Source: Liquidambar formosana
Taxonomy: Eukaryota > Streptophyta > Magnoliopsida > Saxifragales > Altingiaceae
Direction: 5' to 3'
Length of the DNA stretch: 64,000 bases
Assembly (NCBI GenBank): GCA_039720395.1
Contig: JBBPBK010000082.1
Coordinates: 274,952 to 338,951 of the forward strand
Shown here: positions 12,263-23,430 of the stretch, one piece after another
How positions within the stretch are numbered: position 1 is the stretch's first letter
Layout: every line of letters starts with the position of its first letter
The notes under the pieces: generated by a model
Databases searched by the model: none
Told to the model about the DNA's origin: nothing
What the model saw: only the letters and a program-made list of their open reading frames with translations
Translations under genes and position numbers: made by a program

Positions 12263-12900
12263 ATGTCTAGGAAGCGTTGTGAGGCTCCCACCAGTCTATG
12301 GGACTCTAACGAGTCTACAGAGCGTCGTGGACTCTAGAAAGCCTCCTACGATATTTCGAGCGTATAGATCCTACGGGTATCTAGAAAGTGTTATGAGGCT
12401 CCAACGTGTGTTTGACTGCCATAATTGAGCATAGAAACTGTTGTGAACTCTAGGGAGCCTCCTATGAATTATTTTTTAATGTGTATAGAGCCTCAATGGA
12501 TGTCTAGGAAGCGTTGGGGGGTCTATGGAAAATCTACCTGAGTCTACAGAGCGTCATGGACTCTAGAAAGCCTCCTACGTATTTTGGAGCATATAGCTCT
12601 TACGGTTATCTAGAAAGCGTTTGAGGCTCCCACGAGTGTTTAATGACTCTAATTGATAGCGAGTGTTGTGACTCTAGAGAGCCTCCTATGAATTTTTAAT
12701 GTATGACCTCATGGATGTCTAGGAAGCGTTGGGGCACCCACCAGTCTATGGTAAATCTAACTGAGTCTACAGAGCCTCATGGTCTTGAAAGCCTCTACGG
12801 TATTTTGGAGCGTATTGGCGACTTGAATTGAGGATAGGAGTATTGTGAACTCTACAGAGCCTCCTATGAATTTTTTTTTTTTTTTTAATGTGCATAGAGG
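12263..12900. repeat. Deletion-rich chimeric satellite segment (domain junction)
   Basis: This segment joins the flank-type domain to the 16-dimer core. Compared with any sister copy it carries many small losses: TATGGGACTC for TATGGTGACTC, CTAACGAG for CTAACTGAG, CGTATAGATCC for CGTATAGAGCTCC, CTACGTATTTT for CTACGATATTTT, and GCGTTTGAGG for GCGTTTTGAGG. Near 12810 a type-5-like A half jumps directly into TTGGCGACTTGAATTGAGG, which belongs to a type-4 B half. About one and a half dimers are missing. The bias towards deletion may be real decay at a recombination junction or poor assembly consensus. Confidence 0.7.
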
Positions 12901-15771
12901 CTCAATGGATGTCTAGGAAGCGTTGTGGGGCTCCCACCAGTCTATGGTAAATCTAACTGAGTCTACAGAGCCTCATGGTCTCTAGAAAGCCTCCTACAGT
13001 ATTTTGGGGCGTATAGAGCTCTTACGGTTATCTAGATAGCGTTGTGAGGCTCCCACGAGTCTTCGATGACTCTAATTAAGCATAGTGAGCGTTGCGAACT
13101 CTAGAGAGCCTCCTATGAATTTTTTTTTTTTAATGTGCATAGAGCCTCAATGGATGTCTAGGAAGTGTTGTGGGGCTCCCACCAGTCTATGGTAAATCTA
13201 ACTGAGTCTACAGAGCCTCATGGTCTCTAGAAAGCCTCCTACGGTATTTTGGAGCGTATAGAGCTCTTACGGTTATCTAGATAGCGTTTGAGGCTCCCAC
13301 GAGTCTTCGATGACTCTAATTAAGCATAGTGAGCGTTGCGAACTCTAGAGCCTCCTATGAATTTTTTTTTTTTTTTTGTGCATAGTGCCTCAATGGATGT
13401 CTAGGAAGTGTTGTGGGGCTCCCACCAGTCTATGGTAAATCTAACTGAGTCTACAGAGCCTCATGGTCTCTAGAAAGCCTCCTACGGTATTTTGGAGCGT
13501 GTAGAGCTCTTACGGTTATCTAGAAAGCGTTGTGAGGCTCCCACGAGTCTTCGATGACTCTAATTGAGCATAGTGAGCGTTGCGAACTCTAGAGCGCCCC
13601 CTATGAATTTTTTTTTGAGTATAGAGCCTCAATGAATGTTTGGAAGCGTTGTGAGGCTCCCACCAGTCTATGGTGACTCTAACTGAGTCTACAGAGCGTC
13701 GTGGACTCTAGAAAGCCTCCTACGATATTTCGAGCGTATAAAGCTCCTACGGCATTTAGAAAGCGTTATGAGGCTCCCACGAGTGTTTGACTGCCATAAT
13801 TGAGCATAGAAACTGTTGTGAACTCTAGGGAGCCTCCTATGAATTATTTTTTTAATGTGTATAGAGCCTCAATGGATGCCTAGGAAGCGTTGTGGGGTCT
13901 ATGGTAAATCTACCTGAGTCTACAGAGCGTCATGGACTCTAGAAAGCCTCCTACGATATTTTGGAGCATATAAAGCTCTTACGGTTATCTAGAAAGCGTT
14001 TTGAGGCTCCCACGAGTCTTCGATGACTCTAATTGAGTATAGTGAGTGTTGCGAACTCTAGGGAGCCTCCTATGAATTTTTTTTGAGTATAGAGCCTCAA
14101 TGGATGTCTAGGAAGCGTTGTGATGCTCCCACCAGTCTATGGTGACTCTTACAAAATCTACAGAGCGTCATGGACTCTAGAAAGCCCCCTACGATATTTC
14201 GGAGCGTATAGAGCTCCTACGGTTATCTAGAAACCGTTGTGAGGCTCCCACGAGTGTTTAATGACCCTAATTGGGTATAGCGAGTGTTGTGAGCTCTAGA
14301 GAGCCTCCTATGAATTTTTCTACGTGTATTGAACCTCAGTGGATGTCTAGGCAGCGTTGTGAGGCACCCACCAGTCTATGGTGACTCTAACTGAGTCTAT
14401 GGAGCGTCGTGGACTCTTGAAACCCTCGTACATATTTTGGAGCGTATAGAGCTCTTATGAGTATCTAGAATGCCTTATGAGGCTCCCACGAGTGTTTGGC
14501 GACTTGAATTGAGGATAGTAAGTGTTGTGAACTCTAGAGAGCCTCCTATGAATTTTTTTTTTTTTTTAATGTGCATAGAGCCCCTCAATGGATGTCTAGG
14601 AAGCGTTGTGGGGCTCCCACTAGTCTATGGTAAATCTACCTGAGTCTACAGAGCCTCATGGTCTCTAGAAAGCCTCCTACGGTATTTTGGAGCGTATAGA
14701 GCTCTTACGGTTATCTAGATAGCGTTGTGAGGCTCCCACGAGTCTTCGATGACTCTAATTGAGCATAGTGAGCGTTGCGAACTCTAGAGAGCCTCCTATG
14801 AATTTTGTTTTTGAGTATAGAGCCTCAATGGATGTCTCGGAAGCGTTGTGAGGCTCCCACCAGTCTATGGTGACTCTAACTGAGTCTACAGAGCATCGTG
14901 GACTCTAGAAAGCCTCCTACGATATTTGGAGCGTATAGAGCTCCTACGGGTATCTAGAAAGCGTTATGAGGCTCCCACAAGTGTTTGACTGCCATAATTG
15001 AGCATGGCAACTGTTGTGAACTTAGGGAGCCTCCTATGAATTATTTTTTTTAATGTGTATAGAGCCTCAATGGATGTCTAGGAAGCGTTGTGGGGTCTAT
15101 GGTAAATCTACCTAAGTCTACAGAGCGTCATGGACTCTAGAAAGCCTCCTACGATATTTTGGAGCGTATAAAGCTCTTACGGTTATCTAGAAAGCGTTGT
15201 GAGGCCCACGAGTCTTCGATGACTCTAATTGAGTATAGTGATCGTTGCGAACTCTAGAGCCTCCTACGAATTTTTTTTTTGAGTATAGAGCCTCAATGGA
15301 AGTCTAGGAAGCGTTGTGATGCTCCCACCAGTCTATGGTGACTCTTGCTGAGTCTACAGAGCGTCATGGACTCTAGAAAGCCTCCTACGATATTTCGGAG
15401 CGTATAGTGCTCCTATGGGTCTAGAAAGCGTAGTGAGCTTACTCGAGTCTTTGATGACTCTAACTGAGTATAACAAGCGTTGTGAACTTGAGAGCCTGCT
15501 AAGAATTTATTTACGTGTATAGAGCCTCAGTGGATGTCTAGGGAGCGTTATGAGGCTCCCACCAATCAATGGTGACTCTAACTGAGTCTACAGAGCGTCG
15601 TGGACTCTAGAAAGCCTCGTACGATATTTCGGAGCATATGCAGCTCCTATGGGTGTCTAGAAAGCGTTGTGACGCTTACTCGAGTCTTTGACGTCTCTAA
15701 TTGTGTATAACAAGCGTTTTGAACTATAGGGCGCCTCCTAAGAATTTTTTTTGTGTATAGAGCCTCAGTGG
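12900..15771. repeat. Partial 16-dimer HOR (types 5-16)
   Basis: Begins with dimer type 5 (GGGGCTCCCACCAGTC, then ACAGTATTTTGGGGCG) and runs in the standard order through types 6, 7, 8 (13636), 9, 10, 11, 12, 13, 14, 15 and 16, up to the GTGGCTGGG marker at 15772. It has the core-specific variants TCTCGGAAGCG (type 13) and ATGCCTAGG (type 9). Several short deletions (for example near 13287, 13349, 15205 and 15435) resemble those of the preceding junction segment. Confidence 0.8.
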
Positions 15772-18700
15772 GTGGCTGGGAAGCGTTGTGAGGCTCCCAC
15801 CAGTCTATGGTGATTCTAACTGAGTCTACAGAGCGTCGTGGACTCTAGAAAGCCTCCTACGATATTTTCGAGCGTATAGAGCTCCTACGGGTATCTAGAA
15901 AGTGTTATGAGGCACCAACGTGTGTTTGACTGCCATAATTGAGCATAGAAACTGTTGTGAACTCTAGGGAGCCTCCTATGAATTATTTTTTAATGTGTAT
16001 AGAGCCTCAATGGATGTCTAGGAAGCGTTGTGGGGTCTATGGTAAATCTACCTAAGTCTACAGAGCGTCATGGACTCTAGAAAGCCTCCTACGATATTTT
16101 GGAGCATATAAAGCTCTTACGGTTATCTAGAAAGCGTTTTGAGGCTCCCACGAGTCTTCGATGACTCTAATTGAGTATAGTGAGTGTTGCGAACTCTAGG
16201 GAGCCTCCTATGAATTTTTTTGAGTATAGAGCCTCAATGGATGTCTAGGAAGCGTTGTGATGCTCCCACCAGTCTATGGTGACTCTTACAGAATCTACAG
16301 AGCGTCAGGGACTCTAGAAAGCGCCCTACGATATTTCGGAGCGTATAGAGCTCCTACGGTTATCTAGAAACCGTTGTGAGGCTCCCACGAGTGTTTAATG
16401 ACTCTAATTGGTATAGCGAGTGTTGTGAGCTCTAGAGAGCCTCCTATGAATTTTTCTACGTGTATTGAACCTCAGTGGATGTCTAGGCAGCGTTGTGAGG
16501 CACCCACCAGTCTATGGTGACTCCAACTGAGTCTATGGAGCGTCGTGGACTCTTGAAACCCTCGTACGATATTTTGGAGCGTATAGAGCTCTTATGAGTA
16601 CCTAGAAAGCGTTATGAGGCTCCCACGAGTGTTTGGCGACTTGAATTGAGGATAGTGAGTATTGTGAACTCTACAGAGCCTCCTATGAATTTTTTTTTTT
16701 TTTTTAATGTGCATAGCTCAATGGATGTCTAGGAAGCGTTGTGGGGCTCCCACCAGTCTATGGTAAATCTAACTGAGTCTACAGAGCCTCATGGTCTCTA
16801 GAAAGCCTCCTACAGTATTTTGGGGCGTATAGAGCTCTTACGGTTATCTAGATAGCGTTGTGAGGCTCCCACGAGTCTTCGATGACTCTAATTAAGCATA
16901 GTGAGCGTTGCGAACTCTAGAGAGCCTCCTATGAATTTTTTTTTTTAATGTGCATAGAGCCTCAATGGATGTCTAGGAAGTGTTGTGGGGCTCCCACCAG
17001 TCTATGGTAAATCTAACTGAGTCTACAGAGCCTCATGGTCTCTAGAAAGCCTCCTACGGTATTTTGGAGCGTATAGAGCTCTTACGGTTATCTAGATAGC
17101 GTTTGAGGCTCCCACGAGTCTTCGATGACTCTAATTAAGCATAGTGAGCGTTGCGAACTCTAGAGCCTCCTATGAATTTTTTTTTTTTTTCATGTGCATA
17201 GTGCCTCAATGGATGTCTAGGAAGTGTTGTGGGGCTCCCACCAGTCTATGGTAAATCTAACTGAGTCTACAGAGCCTCATGGTCTCTAGAAAGCCTCCTA
17301 CGGTATTTTGGAGCGTGTAGAGCTCTTACGGTTATCTAGAAAGCGTTGTGAGGCTCCCACGAGTCTTCGATGACTCTAATTGAGCATAGTGAGCGTTGCG
17401 AACTCTAGAGCGCCCCCTATGAATTTTTTTTGAGTATAGAGCCTCAATGAATTTTGGAAGCGTTGTGAGGCTCCCACCAGTCTATGGTGACTCTAACTGA
17501 GTCTACAGAGCGTCGTGGACTCTAGAAAGCCTCCTACGATATTTTCGAGCGTATAAAGCTCCTACCGGCATTTAGAAAGCGTTATGAGGCTCCCACGAGT
17601 GTTTGACTGCCATAATTGAGCATAGAAACTGTTGTGAACTCTAGGGAGCCTCCTATGAATTTTTTTAATGTGTATAGAGCCTCAATGGATGCCTAGGAAG
17701 CGTTGTGGGGTCTATGGTAAATCTACCTGAGTCTACAGAGCGTCATGGACTCTAGAAAGCCTCCTACGATATTTTGGAGCATATAAAGCTCTTACGGTTA
17801 TCTAGAAAGCGTTTTGAGGCTCCCACGAGTCTTCGATGACTCTAATTGAGTATAGTGAGTGTTGCGAACTCTAGGGAGCCTCCTATGAATTTTTTTGAGT
17901 ATAGAGCCTCAATGGATGTCTAGGAAGCGTTGTGATGCTCCCACCAGTCTATGGTGACTCTTACAAAATCTACAGAGCGTCATGGACTCTAGAAAGCCCC
18001 CTACGATATTTCGGAGCGTATAGAGCTCCTACGGTTATCTAGAAACCGTTGTGAGGCTCCCACGAGTGTTTAATGACCCTAATTGGGTATAGCGAGTGTT
18101 GTGAGCTCTAGAGAGCCTCCTATGAATTTTTCTACGTGTATTGAACCTCAGTGGATGTCTAGGCAGCGTTGTGAGGCACCCACCAGTCTATGGTGACTCT
18201 AACTGAGTCTATGGAGCGTCGTGGACTCTTGAAACCCTCGTACAATATTTTGGAGCGTATAGAGCTCTTATGAGTATCTAGAATGCCTTATGAGGCTCCC
18301 ACGAGTGTTTGGCGACTTGAATTGAGGATAGTAAGTGTTGTGAACTCTAGAGAGCCTCCTATGAATTTTTTTTTTTTTTTAATGTGCATAGAGCCCCTCA
18401 ATGGATGTCTAGGAAGCGTTGTGGGGCTCCCACTAGTCTATGGTAAATCTACCTGAGTCTACAGAGCCTCATGGTCTCTAGAAAGCCTCCTACGGTATTT
18501 TGGAGCGTATAGAGCTCTTACGGTTATCTAGATAGCGTTGTGAGGCTCCCACGAGTCTTCGATGACTCTAATTGAGCATAGTGAGCGTTGCGAACTCTAG
18601 AGAGCCTCCTATGAATTTTGTTTTTGAGTATAGAGCCTCAATGGATGTCTCGGAAGCGTTGTGAGGCTCCCACCAGTCTATGGTGACTCTAACTGAGTCT

Positions 18701-19591
18701 ACAGAGCATCGTGGACTCTAGAAAGCCTCCTACGATATTTTGGAGCGTATAGAGCTCCTACGGGTATCTAGAAAGCGTTATGAGGCTCCCACAAGTGTTT
18801 GACTGCCATAATTGAGCATGGCAACTGTTGTGAACTTTAGGGAGCCTCCTATGAATTATTTTTTTTAATGTGTATAGAGCCTCAATGGATGTCTAGGAAG
18901 CGTTGTGGGGTCTATGGTAAATCTACCTAAGTCTACAGAGCGTCATGGACTCTAGAAAGCCTCCTACGATATTTTGGAGCGTATAAAGCTCTTACGGTTA
19001 TCTAGAAAGCGTTGTGAGGCTCCCACGAGTCTTCGATGACTCTAATTGAGTATAGTGATCGTTGCGAACTCTAGAGAGCCTCCTACGAATTTTTTTTTTG
19101 AGTATAGAGCCTCAATGGAAGTCTAGGAAGCGTTGTGATGCTCCCACCAGTCTATGGTGACTCTTGCTGAGTCTACAGAGCGTCATGGACTCTAGAAAGC
19201 CTCCTACGATATTTCGGAGCGTATAGTGCTCCTATGGGTCTAGAAAGCGTAGTGAGCTTACTCGAGTCTTTGATGACTCTAACTGAGTATAACAAGCGTT
19301 GTGAACTCTGAGAGCCTGCTAAGAATTTATTTACGTGTATAGAGCCTCAGTGGATGTCTAGGGAGCGTTATGAGGCTCCCACCAATCAATGGTGACTCTA
19401 ACTGAGTCTACAGAGCGTCGTGGACTCTAGAAAGCCTCGTACGATATTTCGGAGCATATGCAGCTCCTATGGGTGTCTAGAAAGCGTTGTGACGCTTACT
19501 CGAGTCTTTGACGTCTCTAATTGTGTATAACAAGCGTTTTGAACTATAGGGCGCCTCCTAAGAATTTTTTTTGTGTATAGAGCCTCAGTGG
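15772..19591. repeat. Complete 16-dimer HOR, unit 1 (3820 bp)
   Basis: Runs from one GTGGCTGGG marker to the next and holds dimer types 1-16 in order. Type 8 is at 17451 (AATGAATTTTGGAAG). It is about 19 bp shorter than the next unit because of small deletions, such as GCGTTTGAGG near 17100, CTCTAGAGCCTCC near 17160 and GTGAGCTTACTCG near 19250. Several are identical to deletions in the partial unit upstream, which fits a shared history or a shared consensus error. Confidence 0.85.
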
Positions 19592-22500
19592 GTGGCTGGG
19601 AAGCGTTGTGAGGCTCCCACCAGTCTATGGTGATTCTAACTGAGTCTACAGAGCGTCGTGGACTCTAGAAAGCCTCCTACGATATTTTCGAGCGTATAGA
19701 GCTCCTACGGGTATCTAGAAAGTGTTATGAGGCACCAACGTGTGTTTGACTGCCATAATTGAGCATAGAAACTGTTGTGAACTCTAGGGAGCCTCCTATG
19801 AATTATTTTTTTAATGTGTATAGAGCCTCAATGGATGTCTAGGAAGCGTTGTGGGGTCTATGGTAAATCTACCTAAGTCTACAGAGCGTCATGGACTCTA
19901 GAAAGCCTCCTACGATATTTTGGAGCATATAAAGCTCTTACGGTTATCTAGAAAGCGTTTTGAGGCTCCCACGAGTCTTCGATGACTCTAATTGAGTATA
20001 GTGAGTGTTGCGAACTCTAGGGAGCCTCCTATGAATTTTTTTGAGTATAGAGCCTCAATGGATGTCTAGGAAGCGTTGTGATGCTCCCACCAGTCTATGG
20101 TGACTCTTACAGAATCTACAGAGCGTCAGGGACTCTAGAAAGCGCCCTACGATATTTCGGAGCGTATAGAGCTCCTACGGTTATCTAGAAACCGTTGTGA
20201 GGCTCCCACGAGTGTTTAATGACTCTAATTGGTATAGCGAGTGTTGTGAGCTCTAGAGAGCCTCCTATGAATTTTTCTACGTGTATTGAACCTCAGTGGA
20301 TGTCTAGGCAGCGTTGTGAGGCACCCACCAGTCTATGGTGACTCCAACTGAGTCTATGGAGCGTCGTGGACTCTTGAAACCCTCGTACGATATTTTGGAG
20401 CGTATAGAGCTCTTATGAGTACCTAGAAAGCGTTATGAGGCTCCCACGAGTGTTTGGCGACTTGAATTGAGGATAGTGAGTATTGTGAACTCTACAGAGC
20501 CTCCTATGAATTTTTTTTTTTTTTTTAATGTGCATAGAGGCTCAATGGATGTCTAGGAAGCGTTGTGGGGCTCCCACCAGTCTATGGTAAATCTAACTGA
20601 GTCTACAGAGCCTCATGGTCTCTAGAAAGCCTCCTACAGTATTTTGGGGCGTATAGAGCTCTTACGGTTATCTAGATAGCGTTGTGAGGCTCCCACGAGT
20701 CTTCGATGACTCTAATTAAGCATAGTGAGCGTTGCGAACTCTAGAGAGCCTCCTATGAATATTTTTTTTTTTAATGTGCATAGAGCCTCAATGGATGTCT
20801 AGGAAGTGTTGTGGGGCTCCCACCAGTCTATGGTAAATCTAACTGAGTCTACAGAGCCTCATGGTCTCTAGAAAGCCTCCTACGGTATTTTGGAGCGTAT
20901 AGAGCTCTTACGGTTATCTAGATAGCGTTTTGAGGCTCCCACGAGTCTTCGATGACTCTAATTAAGCATAGTGAGCGTTGCGAACTCTAGATAGCCTCCT
21001 ATGAATTTTTTTTTTTTTTTCATGTGCATAGTGCCTCAATGGATGTCTAGGAAGTGTTGTGGGGCTCCCACCAGTCTATGGTAAATCTAACTGAGTCTAC
21101 AGAGCCTCATGGTCTCTAGAAAGCCTCCTACGGTATTTTGGAGCGTGTAGAGCTCTTACGGTTATCTAGAAAGCGTTGTGAGGCTCCCACGAGTCTTCGA
21201 TGACTCTAATTGAGCATAGTGAGCGTTGCGAACTCTAGAGCGCCCCCTATGAATTTTTTTTTGAGTATAGAGCCTCAATGAATGTTTTGGAAGCGTTGTG
21301 AGGCTCCCACCAGTCTATGGTGACTCTAACTGAGTCTACAGAGCGTCGTGGACTCTAGAAAGCCTCCTACGATATTTTCGAGCGTATAAAGCTCCTACCG
21401 GCATTTAGAAAGCGTTATGAGGCTCCCACGAGTGTTTGACTGCCATAATTGAGCATAGAAACTGTTGTGAACTCTAGGGAGCCTCCTATGAATTATTTTT
21501 TTAATGTGTATAGAGCCTCAATGGATGCCTAGGAAGCGTTGTGGGGTCTATGGTAAATCTACCTGAGTCTACAGAGCGTCATGGACTCTAGAAAGCCTCC
21601 TACGATATTTTGGAGCATATAAAGCTCTTACGGTTATCTAGAAAGCGTTTTGAGGCTCCCACGAGTCTTCGATGACTCTAATTGAGTATAGTGAGTGTTG
21701 CGAACTCTAGGGAGCCTCCTATGAATTTTTTTTGAGTATAGAGCCTCAATGGATGTCTAGGAAGCATTGTGATGCTCCCACCAGTCTATGGTGACTCTTA
21801 CAAAATCTACAGAGCGTCATGGACTCTAGAAAGCCCCCTACGATATTTCGGAGCGTATAGAGCTCCTACGGTTATCTAGAAACCGTTGTGAGGCTCCCAC
21901 GAGTGTTTAATGACCCTAATTGGGTATAGCGAGTGTTGTGAGCTCTAGAGAGCCTCCTATGAATTTTTCTACGTGTATTGAACCTCAGTGGATGTCTAGG
22001 CAGCGTTGTGAGGCACCCACCAGTCTATGGTGACTCTAACTGAGTCTATGGAGCGTCGTGGACTCTTGAAACCCTCGTACAATATTTTGGAGCGTATAGA
22101 GCTCTTATGAGTATCTAGAATGCCTTATGAGGCTCCCACGAGTGTTTGGCGACTTGAATTGAGGATAGTAAGTGTTGTGAACTCTAGAGAGCCTCCTATG
22201 AATTTTTTTTTTTTTTAATGTGCATAGAGCCCCTCAATGGATGTCTAGGAAGCGTTGTGGGGCTCCCACTAGTCTATGGTAAATCTACCTGAGTCTACAG
22301 AGCCTCATGGTCTCTAGAAAGCCTCCTACGGTATTTTGGAGCGTATAGAGCTCTTACGGTTATCTAGATAGCGTTGTGAGGCTCCCACGAGTCTTCGATG
22401 ACTCTAATTGAGCATAGTGAGCGTTGCGAACTCTAGAGAGCCTCCTATGAATTTTGTTTTTGAGTATAGAGCCTCAATGGATGTCTCGGAAGCGTTGTGA

Positions 22501-23430
22501 GGCTCCCACCAGTCTATGGTGACTCTAACTGAGTCTACAGAGCATCGTGGACTCTAGAAAGCCTCCTACGATATTTTGGAGCGTATAGAGCTCCTACGGG
22601 TATCTAGAAAGCGTTATGAGGCTCCCACAAGTGTTTGACTGCCATAATTGAGCATGGCAACTGTTGTGAACTTTAGGGAGCCTCCTATGAATTATTTTTT
22701 TTAATGTGTATAGAGCCTCAATGGATGTCTAGGAAGCGTTGTGGGGTCTATGGTAAATCTACCTAAGTCTACAGAGCGTCATGGACTCTAGAAAGCCTCC
22801 TACGATATTTTGGAGCGTATAAAGCTCTTACGGTTATCTAGAAAGCGTTGTGAGGCTCCCACGAGTCTTCGATGACTCTAATTGAGTATAGTGATCGTTG
22901 CGAACTCTAGAGAGCCTCCTACGAATTTTTTTTTTGAGTATAGAGCCTCAATGGAAGTCTAGGAAGCGTTGTGATGCTCCCACCAGTCTATGGTGACTCT
23001 TGCTGAGTCTACAGAGCGTCATGGACTCTAGAAAGCCTCCTACGATATTTCGGAGCGTATAGTGCTCCTATGGGTCTAGAAAGCGTAGTGAGGCTTACTC
23101 GAGTCTTTGATGACTCTAACTGAGTATAACAAGCGTTGTGAACTCTCGAGAGCCTGCTAAGAATTTATTTACGTGTATAGAGCCTCAGTGGATGTCTAGG
23201 GAGCGTTATGAGGCTCCCACCAATCAATGGTGACTCTAACTGAGTCTACAGAGCGTCGTGGACTCTAGAAAGCCTCGTACGATATTTCGGAGCATATGCA
23301 GCTCCTATGGGTGTCTAGAAAGCGTTGTGACGCTTACTCGAGTCTTTGACGTCTCTAATTGTGTATAACAAGCGTTTTGAACTATAGGGCGCCTCCTAAG
23401 AATTTTTTTATGTGTATAGAGCCTCAGTGG
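19592..23430. repeat. Complete 16-dimer HOR, unit 2 (3839 bp)
   Basis: Cleanest example of the long HOR. Approximate dimer order: 1 (19592), 2 (short, GGGGTCTATGG), 3 (GATGCTCCC, TTACAGAATC), 4 (CTAGGCAGCG, TACCTAGAAAGCG), 5 (ATTTTGGGGCG), 6 (AAGTGTTGTGGGG), 7 (GCGTGTAGAG), 8 (21282), 9 (ATGCCTAGG), 10 (TTACAAAATC), 11 (TAGAATGCC), 12 (CCCACTAGTC), 13 (TCTCGGAAG), 14 (GTGATCGTTGCG), 15 (TTGCTGAG), 16 (CAATCAATGG). Pairs 1/8, 2/9, 3/10, 4/11 and 5/12 are clear paralogues seven dimers apart. Confidence 0.88.
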
